DNA from: Dehalococcoidia bacterium UBA1123 | Lineage (GTDB): Bacteria > Chloroflexota > Dehalococcoidia > Lucifugimonadales > UBA1123 | NCBI GenBank assembly: GCA_002313895.1 | Contig: DCAW01000104.1 | Location: 1,925-8,018 of the forward strand | Length of the DNA stretch: 6,094 nucleotides | Reading direction: 5' to 3' | Shown: piece after piece, positions 1 to 5,383 of the stretch | Layout of the letters: each line of letters starts with the position of its first letter | Position numbering within the stretch: position 1 is the stretch's first letter | Program-made: the position numbers and the translations under genes | Notes under the pieces: model-generated | Seen by the model: the letters and a program-made list of their open reading frames with translations, nothing else | Told to the model about the DNA's origin: nothing | The model's database searches: none

Positions 1-2
1 AC

Positions 3-158
3 TACACAGATATGCTCCTGGAGCGAGACGAAACCGGCGACCAACAGAAGGCCACCGGCATGTTGGGCGAGGCCACCGGCATGTCCACCGACCTCGGCAT
101 GCGCTCCTTCACCTTGATGGAACGCGGGTGTTCCAAACTCGACATCCCGAAGGCTTAA
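3..158 (+). CDS. C-terminal fragment of an unrecognised protein
   Basis: An open frame enters from the left edge and ends at a TAA stop (156-158), giving the last 51 residues of a protein whose start lies outside the window. I do not recognise the family. The visible tail is polar to mildly amphipathic, contains two closely spaced A-T-G-M stretches (K-A-T-G-M and E-A-T-G-M) encoded by a 15-bp direct repeat, and ends in L-D-I-P-K-A. No membrane segment or catalytic motif can be seen. That it is coding is inferred from the uninterrupted frame up to a stop and the same strand as the next gene. There is a 123-bp gap to that gene, so co-transcription is possible but not shown. Confidence 0.5.
   Translation, partial: YTDMLLERDETGDQQKATGMLGEATGMSTDLGMRSFTLMERGCSKLDIPKA
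49..84 (+). repeat. 15-bp direct repeat inside the left-edge gene
   Basis: The sequence AGGCCACCGGCATGT occurs exactly at 49-63 and again at 70-84, a 21-bp period. Because 21 is a multiple of three, both copies are read in the same frame and give two seven-residue units containing A-T-G-M. This looks like a small in-frame duplication or a repeated helix segment in the protein, not a regulatory array. Confidence 0.6.
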
Positions 159-223
159 ACGTCACCCGTTTGACCCTTCCTTCAGGGCAAGATTGACCGT
201 ATTCTACGCGGGCCAACATCAAC

Positions 224-252
224 TTGTTGCCAAAATGATTTACGCATAGGAT
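224..252 (+). promoter_or_regulatory. Possible sigma-70-type promoter upstream of the first enolase-family gene
   Basis: TTGTTG (224-229) and TAGGAT (247-252) are separated by 17 bp. The -10 candidate keeps the T, A, A and T of TATAAT at positions 1, 2, 5 and 6, and the -35 candidate keeps TTG. Transcription would begin near 259, leaving a short leader of roughly 23 bases before the ATG at 282. A small inverted repeat, CAAC-TT-GTTG (220-229), overlaps the -35 element and could be a repressor site. This is pattern matching only; the 123-bp spacer (159-281) holds no gene that I can support and no convincing terminator for the gene before it. Confidence 0.27.
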
Positions 253-281
253 TAGCAGAGCTTTCGAGATGGCTGGCGGCT

Positions 282-1427
282 ATGAACATCACCGACATCG
301 AAACCTTTCACTGCTCCGACGGCAGGCGCAATAACATATTTCTCCAGGTCCACACCGACGAGGGCATCACCGGCGTAGGCGAGCCATACACTATTGGCCC
401 CGACGAGGCAGTGTTGGGCGTAATCGAGAACATGAAACCCTGGTTCGTCGGTCAGGACGTTTCCCGCATCGAGTGGGTTCTGCGTCGGGCGCGCAACACC
501 ATGCGCTTCCCGCTGGGGCAGGTCGCGTGGTCGGCGTTGTCCGGCATAGAGCATGCGCTGTGGGACATCGCGGGCAAGGCCGCAGGTGTTCCCGTGTATA
601 TGCTCATGGGCGGCAAGTTCCGCGACAAGATACGCGCCTACTCAGCAACCTACGACCCTGACGCCGACAAGCTCGCGGAAGACGCGCTCGCCCTGATCGA
701 CGAAGGATACACCGCCCTCAAGACAAGTCCCTACCCTCCCGACTGGCGCTCCAAACCCTGGAATCAGGTGATTCGAGAGGGCGCGCACAGGATGGAAGTG
801 TTGCGAAAAGCAGTCGGCGAGGAGATAGACATCGGCCTGGATGTCCACGCCACTCAACTGGAGCCAATCCGAGCGTTCCAGATAGCCGAGGCTATGGCCC
901 CGTACCGCCCCATGTTCATCGAGGAGCCGGTGCGCCCTGAGCAAATCCCCTCGACGGCCCGCTTGCGAGACCAGCTTCGCGTTCCCATCGCAACAGGAGA
1001 GAACCTATACAACTTGAACGAGTTCATCACCCTGTTCGACGCTCAGGCCGTTGACATCATTCAGCCGGACCTGTGCGTGTGCGGCGGAATCATGGAAGGC
1101 AAGAAGATCGCGGCTGCGGCAGAGGCCAACTACGTCACAGTCGCGCCCCACAACCCTCTGGGCCTGCTGTCCACCGCTGTCAGCGTTCATTTCGCCGCTT
1201 GCATACCCAACTTCCTGATCCTCGAATATCACGGCGACCACGCGAAGCCGAAAGCTCAGTTCATCGACGACCATGAACCCTGGAAGCCTGTTGACGGTTA
1301 CTTCCAACTGCCGACACGCCCCGGACTCGGCATGGAACTCAACTTAGATGCGATCAAAAACAATCCACCCATCCACTGGAACCGTGGATTCCATAGCTAC
1401 CTCGACGGAACGCCCGCATTTCTCTAG
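282..1427 (+). CDS. Enolase-superfamily sugar-acid dehydratase-like protein (galactonate dehydratase / mandelate racemase subgroup), copy 1
   Basis: This 381-residue protein has the normal length and two-domain layout of mandelate racemase/muconate lactonizing enzymes: an N-terminal capping domain (about 1-120) and a TIM-barrel domain (about 125-340). Visible active-site residues are D187 in G-L-D-V-H-A, E214 in F-I-E-E-P and E240 in A-T-G-E-N as Mg2+ ligands. H189 forms a D-x-H motif, and H290 in A-P-H-N-P pairs with D263 in Q-P-D. E315 lies in L-E-Y. In D-galactonate dehydratase these two histidines are the acid/base pair, so a cytosolic dehydration of an aldonic acid to a 2-keto-3-deoxy acid is the best guess. 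Strand 2 shows one Lys (K147), not K-x-K, which argues against muconate-type or dipeptide-epimerase activity. The substrate cannot be read from the sequence. The ribosome site before the ATG is weak (GGCTGGCGG), but the N-terminus aligns with copy 2, which supports this start. It is followed 35 bp later by its paralogue. Confidence 0.9.
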   Translation: MNITDIETFHCSDGRRNNIFLQVHTDEGITGVGEPYTIGPDEAVLGVIENMKPWFVGQDVSRIEWVLRRARNTMRFPLGQVAWSALSGIEHALWDIAGKAAGVPVYMLMGGKFRDKIRAYSATYDPDADKLAEDALALIDEGYTALKTSPYPPDWRSKPWNQVIREGAHRMEVLRKAVGEEIDIGLDVHATQLEPIRAFQIAEAMAPYRPMFIEEPVRPEQIPSTARLRDQLRVPIATGENLYNLNEFITLFDAQAVDIIQPDLCVCGGIMEGKKIAAAAEANYVTVAPHNPLGLLSTAVSVHFAACIPNFLILEYHGDHAKPKAQFIDDHEPWKPVDGYFQLPTRPGLGMELNLDAIKNNPPIHWNRGFHSYLDGTPAFL

Positions 1428-1439
1428 TTCGCAGAATCG

Positions 1440-1456
1440 CTCGGGTTCCGAGAGGA
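1440..1456 (+). promoter_or_regulatory. Shine-Dalgarno site of the second enolase gene, overlapped by a small hairpin
   Basis: AGAGGA at 1451-1456 sits 6 bases before the ATG at 1463, the best ribosome site in this gene pair, and fixes that start. Just before it, CTCGG-GTT-CCGAG (1440-1452) can form a 5-bp hairpin whose last two bases are the first two of the ribosome site. This could modestly affect translation of the second gene. The whole spacer is only 35 bp (1428-1462), with no U-tract, so read-through from the upstream gene is expected. Confidence 0.5.
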
Positions 1457-1462
1457 TTTGAA

Positions 1463-2605
1463 ATGAAAATAACCAACATCACGAGCTACGTCACCGATTC
1501 CATTGGCCACAACATCATCTTCGTCAAAACCGAAACCGACGAAGGGCTGACAGGCTGGGGCGAGGCGTATTGTGTCAGGCCCGATCTCGGCGTTGCTGCC
1601 ACAATTGACTATCTGAAAGACTGGCTCATTGACCAAGACCCTCGGAATATCGAGAGCCTGTGGGCTGAGATGTACCAAGGGCTGCGCTTCCCTCCCGGTT
1701 CCATCGGTCTCGCCGCGATTAGCAGTATAGAGCATACGCTGTGGGACATATCGGCCCAGGCGCTGGGATTGCCAGTGCACAAGATGCTGGGCGGCAACGT
1801 TCGGGACAAGATTCGTGTGTATCAGGGTGTTCATGGAAACACGCCAGAGAAGACCGCCGAACACGCCCAACAGCTCATCGAGAAATACGGCTACACAGGC
1901 CTCAAGATGAGTCCCTACCCTCCAGAGCCTGACAAACAACTGTGGAACGTGGTGTTGCGAGACGGCCCCAGGTTCATCGAAGCGGTGCGGGACGCAGTTG
2001 GAGATGATATTGATATAGGTCTAGACGCTCACGCCAAGATTTTCGAGCCAATCCGCGCACTGGAGTTGGCCGACGCGATGGCCCCCTACAAACCCTACTT
2101 CTTCGAGGAGCCGATACGCCCCGAGAACATCCAAGCGATGGCGTATCTCCGGCGTAAAATGACTATCCCTCTGGCTACGGGCGAGTGCCTGTACACCAAG
2201 TTTCAGTTCAACGAGTTGATGCAGGCCCAAGCCGCGGACATTATCCAACCCGACGTCTGCATCTGCGGCGGACTGATGGAGATGCGAAAGATCGCCGCAA
2301 TCGCGGAAGGTCACGATGTTATGGTCGCGCCTCACAACCCGATGGGACCGATCGCCACAGCCATCAACGTCCACTTCGCCGCCGCGACCTACAACTTTTC
2401 GATACTGGAGTTCGTTCCTCACGATGAGGGCCGACGCAGCGAGTTCGTCCGAGAACCCTGGGTTCCCAAAGATGGCTACCTGGACATCCCTGACAAGCCG
2501 GGTTGGGGCATCGAGGTCAACGAGTCCGCGCTGTCCAAGTACCCATACCAAGCATACCGCCGAGGAAACCCACGAAGATCGGATGGCAGCCCGGCCTTCA
2601 TCTAA
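1463..2605 (+). CDS. Enolase-superfamily sugar-acid dehydratase-like protein (galactonate dehydratase / mandelate racemase subgroup), copy 2
   Basis: This 380-residue protein is a paralogue of the preceding gene, collinear from the first residue to the shared C-terminus (D-G-T-P-A-F-L in copy 1, D-G-S-P-A-F-I here). By hand count about 60% of residues are identical over the barrel core (D182-E316). The same catalytic set is present: D188 and H190 in G-L-D-A-H-A, E215 in F-F-E-E-P, E241 in A-T-G-E-C, D264 in Q-P-D, H291 in A-P-H-N-P and E316 in L-E-F. A single Lys (K148) again occupies strand 2. The expected role is Mg2+-dependent dehydration of a sugar acid in the cytosol. The capping domain and the 20s region (T11-H16) differ more from copy 1, which is where substrate specificity is set in this superfamily, so the two copies may act on different acids. 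It probably shares a transcript with copy 1 (35-bp gap, good AGAGGA ribosome site). Confidence 0.9.
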   Translation: MKITNITSYVTDSIGHNIIFVKTETDEGLTGWGEAYCVRPDLGVAATIDYLKDWLIDQDPRNIESLWAEMYQGLRFPPGSIGLAAISSIEHTLWDISAQALGLPVHKMLGGNVRDKIRVYQGVHGNTPEKTAEHAQQLIEKYGYTGLKMSPYPPEPDKQLWNVVLRDGPRFIEAVRDAVGDDIDIGLDAHAKIFEPIRALELADAMAPYKPYFFEEPIRPENIQAMAYLRRKMTIPLATGECLYTKFQFNELMQAQAADIIQPDVCICGGLMEMRKIAAIAEGHDVMVAPHNPMGPIATAINVHFAAATYNFSILEFVPHDEGRRSEFVREPWVPKDGYLDIPDKPGWGIEVNESALSKYPYQAYRRGNPRRSDGSPAFI

Positions 2606-2644
2606 CTGTGAGCGTTCGCCTTTGGTGTGCATCATTTCCCGTCT

Positions 2645-2684
2645 AGCCAAATTGGCTTGACTGAGTTATTGTTAGCCGTAGTTT
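2645..2684 (+). promoter_or_regulatory. Palindrome and weak promoter-like elements before the SDR gene
   Basis: In the 103-bp spacer (2606-2708), AGCCAA-A-TTGGCT (2645-2657) is a perfect 13-bp palindrome about a central A. It directly adjoins TTGACT (2657-2662), a good -35 match. The only -10 candidate at suitable distance is TAGTTT (2679-2684), with 16 bp between, a poor match. The palindrome could be an operator or the stem of a weak hairpin, but no U-tract follows it directly (a T6 run occurs at 2682-2687), so I do not call a terminator. The ribosome site AGAGAGG (2689-2695) lies 13 bases before the ATG at 2709, slightly far. Confidence 0.3.
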
Positions 2685-2708
2685 TTTCAGAGAGGCAACA
2701 AACCAGAT

Positions 2709-3500
2709 ATGGACTTAAACCTTGCGGAAAAAGTTGCGATAGTCGGCGGTGGCAGCAAAGGCTTGGGCAGGGCCTGCGCTGAGGAATTGGCTCGGGAAGG
2801 TGCCAAAGTTGTGATTTGCAGCAGGACCGAAGCCGATCTGCAAAAGACAGCCTCCGAGATTCGCGAGTCCACCGGCGCAGACGTGTTCGTTTACGCGGGC
2901 GACCTGGACAAATACGAAACGATTCAAGATCTGGTCTCAGAGACAGTCAACCACTTCGGCCAACTCGACATACTCGTCGCGAACTCCGGCGGGCCTCCGC
3001 TGGCGAGGGCTGCAACAGCAGACGAAGAAACGTGGAACATAACAGTGCAACGGTCTCTACTGTTCTTCGCCAGAATAGCTCGCGAGTCCATTCCGCATAT
3101 GAGGGCACAGGGCGGCGGGCGCATCATCAACATATTGTCCAGCACCGTTTTCCAGCCGATAGACAACCTTGCTTTGTCGGGAGCGGCTCGAATGGGTGTG
3201 GTGGCATACTCCAAGAGTTTGTCTGAAGAGCTTGGTCCAGACAACATACTGGTCAACAACGTCTGCCCTGGCGCGATTCTCACGGACAGGATGCTCGGAA
3301 ACACGACAGCGCGGGCAAACGCTCAGGGCATATCCGTTGAAGACGCTCTGGAAGCGCGAGGGCAGGAGGCCGTTCTGAATCGAATCGGAAGGCCTGACGA
3401 GTTCTCTGGACTGGTGGCGTTCCTTGCGTCCGACCGGGCGAGCTACATCACAGGCACGACCATGCTGATCGACGGAGGAATGGTGCGCTCAGTCCTCTAG
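2709..3500 (+). CDS. Divergent short-chain dehydrogenase/reductase (SDR) family protein with altered catalytic residues
   Basis: The 263-residue length and Rossmann layout are those of classical SDRs. The dinucleotide-binding glycine motif is G-G-G-S-K-G-L-G (13-20). D65 in G-D-L is the usual adenine-contact Asp, and N92 in V-A-N-S-G-G corresponds to the N-N-A-G motif. The C-terminal P-G-A-I-L-T-D and G-T-T-M-L-I-D-G-G stretches are typical. R39 after strand 2 (C-S-R) suggests NADP(H), by inference. The active site is odd. The usual Asn is Ser116, the Ser is kept (S145), and anchoring on the following G-V places S157 and R161 where Y-x-x-x-K should be. The nearby Y167-S-K169 has the wrong spacing. 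I recall divergent SDR groups with L-S-x-x-x-R here, so this is probably a real subfamily and not a damaged gene; the frame is intact. It may oxidise or reduce an unusual substrate, or bind nucleotide without classical catalysis. It lies 103 bp after the dehydratase-like pair on the same strand. Confidence 0.85.
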   Translation: MDLNLAEKVAIVGGGSKGLGRACAEELAREGAKVVICSRTEADLQKTASEIRESTGADVFVYAGDLDKYETIQDLVSETVNHFGQLDILVANSGGPPLARAATADEETWNITVQRSLLFFARIARESIPHMRAQGGGRIINILSSTVFQPIDNLALSGAARMGVVAYSKSLSEELGPDNILVNNVCPGAILTDRMLGNTTARANAQGISVEDALEARGQEAVLNRIGRPDEFSGLVAFLASDRASYITGTTMLIDGGMVRSVL

Positions 3501-3532
3501 AATTGACCAAACCCGAATTATCGAAATAATAT

Positions 3533-3565
3533 CGCGCCTGTCATCACAGAATCGGGGCAGGCGCG
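3533..3565 (+). other. Stem-loop between the SDR and phosphatase genes
   Basis: CGCGCCTG (3533-3540) is the exact reverse complement of CAGGCGCG (3558-3565). The stem extends by one T-G wobble and one C-G pair to 10 bp, with a 13-base loop (3543-3555). It lies 32 bases after the SDR stop and ends 26 bases before the next ATG. No U-run follows on either strand (an A/T-rich stretch, 3517-3532, precedes it), so it is not a textbook intrinsic terminator. It could be an mRNA-stabilising or processing element, a partial attenuator, or a binding-site palindrome. The rest of the 91-bp spacer (3501-3591) shows only the ribosome site of the next gene. Confidence 0.5.
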
Positions 3566-3591
3566 CTGACATTCCGCACACAGGATAGGTT

Positions 3592-4344
3592 ATGCCACAG
3601 TTTATTGAAACCCACGACACATTCAATTTCCGCGATTTTGGCGGTTACGCTTCAGCCACTGGGAAAGAAGTTCGTTCGGGCGTTCTTTTTCGCGCTGGCT
3701 CGCTCGACAAAATTGGAGGGATGGAGGCCAAATCGCTCCAGGACAGCCTGTCCATCCAGACAATAATCGACCTGCGGCACCCTGACGAGTTCAAGGACAA
3801 TCCGTCCAGAGGCTCACTGGTCAATCTCGTGCCTCACAGGCATTCACTCTCGGTAATTGAGGCCAGCCAGCCGTTGAAAGATCACACGAAATCGCGAGAC
3901 ATCACCTACGGAATCGGCCAATCTGGTCCTCGATATTTCTCAATCCTTGAAGACGGCGAATCGATTTGGCGAGAGGTTGTTCAAGTGCTGCTTGAGCCTG
4001 AATCGTATCCGATCCTTGCCCACTGCACCGCCGGAAAGGACCGAACGGGCATAACCGCCGCTCTGGTTCTTGATTTAGCTGGAGTCGCGGCTGAAACGAT
4101 ATCTGAAGACTATGCGATGAGTTCCGCCAGCGTCGATCAGCTTTACGATTATATCGTAGACGTTGGCCGAAGGCCTGAAGGAACACCCGAAGCCGCGAAA
4201 TCAAGAATGATAACCAAGCGACAATATATGGATGACTTCCTGAGCCTCTTGTATCAGAAATACGGAAACGCTGAAGGCTACATCAAAAACCTCGGCTTCA
4301 CTGATTCCGATGTCTGTCCAATTCGCGAGTTTCTGCTTGTTTGA
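3592..4344 (+). CDS. Protein-tyrosine-phosphatase-like protein (HCxxGKDRTG family)
   Basis: This 250-residue protein shows the hallmarks of bacterial tyrosine or dual-specificity/phosphoinositide phosphatases. It has an N-terminal N-F-R-D-F-G-G-Y motif (12-19), L-F-R-A-G-S-L-D (32-39) and D-L-R (60-62). The phosphate-binding loop H-C-T-A-G-K-D-R-T-G (144-153) holds the C-x5-R signature, with nucleophile C145 and phosphate-binding R151. The K-D pair inside the loop resembles the MptpB/LipA type, some of which also act on phosphoinositides. The reaction is hydrolysis of a phosphoester through a cysteinyl-phosphate intermediate. There is no signal peptide or membrane segment, so it is probably cytosolic. 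AGGA (3582-3585) lies 6 bases before the ATG and supports this start. The substrate is unknown: it might be a phosphoprotein, a phosphoinositide or another small phosphorylated molecule. It follows the SDR by 91 bp on the same strand and converges with the next gene. Confidence 0.88.
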   Translation: MPQFIETHDTFNFRDFGGYASATGKEVRSGVLFRAGSLDKIGGMEAKSLQDSLSIQTIIDLRHPDEFKDNPSRGSLVNLVPHRHSLSVIEASQPLKDHTKSRDITYGIGQSGPRYFSILEDGESIWREVVQVLLEPESYPILAHCTAGKDRTGITAALVLDLAGVAAETISEDYAMSSASVDQLYDYIVDVGRRPEGTPEAAKSRMITKRQYMDDFLSLLYQKYGNAEGYIKNLGFTDSDVCPIREFLLV

Positions 4345-4368
4345 TTCGGACTGCGTATCAGCCTGGGA

Positions 4369-5337
4369 TCATCCGAGCAAGTAGACGACAGCATCCACTT
4401 TTTGGTTCCCATGCTCGAATGTTCCGTCCAGCCTCTGTTTGTGGAACCCCACCGACTCGAATAGACTCTGCTTCTCTTCGTCCATGCTGGACAGCCTCGC
4501 TATAATCTGCGTGGCGCCCTGGTCGGAACACCATGAGATCGCAGTCTGAATGAGTTCTCCAAACATCCCGGCATAGGACTCGTGGCAGAACCCATCGACC
4601 TGAAATCGCTTCCCTTCGACGTGAACAGCGCTGGATATGCCGAGGACCTTGCCGCTGTCCGCAACCAGAGTAAACCACTCCCCACGAGATTCGTTCCTCA
4701 GCGTCTGATAACGGTTGTATAGCCCAAGGCACGACGCCTGACTCTCAACCCGGGGAGAGAATATGGACGCATTGGCATCCAGGACTGACCAGCTGTGAGG
4801 AGAGACGATCAGAGGAATGATTGGTATACGTGAAGTTGCCTCTCCGACTTGCGCCTCAGGAGTGTCTAGGTCAGTGAAGTAGCTTTTCAAAAATTCATTC
4901 GGAGTCTCGTTGCCTGCCAGATTGACCATCAATTTTGTGTCGGGTATATGACTCCACCCGAATCGTTCATAAATCCGCGCCGCATTCGGATTCACGGTGC
5001 CGAGAAACATCGCTTCGCCACCCTGACACTGGAAATCCTCAAGGAGTTGTTCGCAAAGGCCGGACGCTAGGCCTCGATTCCTGAATTCTGGATGTGTGGC
5101 CACCTCTCCTAAAGCTCCCAATTCAGGCAGGGCAATCGGGGCAACGACAATCGCTGTGGCGCCGAGCTGGTCAGCTATGAACACACGATAAACTCGGAAA
5201 TCGTTGGCGTTTTTTTCGGCTCCAGACAGTGGATCGAAGGTTATATCTGGTGCAATGTCTGGTCCAAACGCCATTTCCCAGAGATCATACATTTCTCGGA
5301 CAGCCAGAGAGTCGAACGGAGGAGATGCGACCTTCAT
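4369..5337 (-). CDS. GNAT-family N-acetyltransferase, probably with a second degenerate GNAT-like half
   Basis: The protein has 322 residues, about twice a single GNAT domain. The N-terminal half carries the acetyl-CoA-binding motif A: L-G-E-V-A-T-H-P-E-F (76-85) on the central strand, then R-N-R-G-L-A (86-91), matching R/Q-x-x-G-x-A. N-A-A-R-I-Y-E-R-F-G-W (118-128) is the usual motif B. The C-terminal half (about 185-322) ends in a GNAT-like pattern, with S-L-F-E-S-V-G-F (291-298) after a helix, but I do not see a second R-x-x-G-x-G/A loop. That suggests a tandem GNAT with only the first half binding acetyl-CoA. The expected role is transfer of an acetyl group to an amine; the acceptor is unknown. 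The GGTGA in a GGGGTGAG stretch (minus strand, 5346-5353) sits 8 bases before the ATG and supports the start. It follows the flavin monooxygenase gene by 46 bp, so an operon is likely. Confidence 0.8.
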   Translation of the reverse strand: MKVASPPFDSLAVREMYDLWEMAFGPDIAPDITFDPLSGAEKNANDFRVYRVFIADQLGATAIVVAPIALPELGALGEVATHPEFRNRGLASGLCEQLLEDFQCQGGEAMFLGTVNPNAARIYERFGWSHIPDTKLMVNLAGNETPNEFLKSYFTDLDTPEAQVGEATSRIPIIPLIVSPHSWSVLDANASIFSPRVESQASCLGLYNRYQTLRNESRGEWFTLVADSGKVLGISSAVHVEGKRFQVDGFCHESYAGMFGELIQTAISWCSDQGATQIIARLSSMDEEKQSLFESVGFHKQRLDGTFEHGNQKVDAVVYLLG

Positions 5338-5345
5338 ATTAATTG

Positions 5346-5353
5346 CTCACCCC
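5346..5353 (-). promoter_or_regulatory. Ribosome binding site of the GNAT gene
   Basis: Read on the minus strand this is GGGGTGAG. Its GGTGA core matches the 3' half of the full anti-16S complement, and the spacing to the ATG (5337-5335) is 8 bases. It lies within the 46-bp gap after the monooxygenase stop, so the GNAT gene is probably translated from a shared message. Confidence 0.45.
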
Positions 5354-5383
5354 ATCGCCGGATTTGTTATCCCTAGCCGTGCT

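Noticed and set aside
174..187. CCCT / AGGG hairpin after the left-edge gene as a terminator
   Set aside because: A 4-bp stem followed by CAAGATTG with no T-run is too weak to call.
1424..1939. Minus-strand open frame of 171 codons across the start of the second enolase gene
   Set aside because: It is antisense to conserved coding sequence and has no domain or motif of its own; treated as a shadow frame.
2021..2650. Long minus-strand open frame of 209 codons opposite the second enolase gene
   Set aside because: It lies almost wholly antisense to a gene with clear family motifs, its translation shows no recognisable domain, and it has the Arg/Val/Leu-rich make-up expected from reading a GC-biased gene backwards.
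2875..2885. Chance of a frameshift or damage explaining the odd SDR active site
   Set aside because: The frame is continuous and the family motifs before and after the altered residues are in register, so the replacement is not the result of a broken reading frame.
4346..4376. TCGGA / TCCGA arms in the convergent gap as a bidirectional terminator
   Set aside because: The stem is only 5 bp with a 21-base loop, overlaps the end of the GNAT gene, and has no U-tract on either strand.
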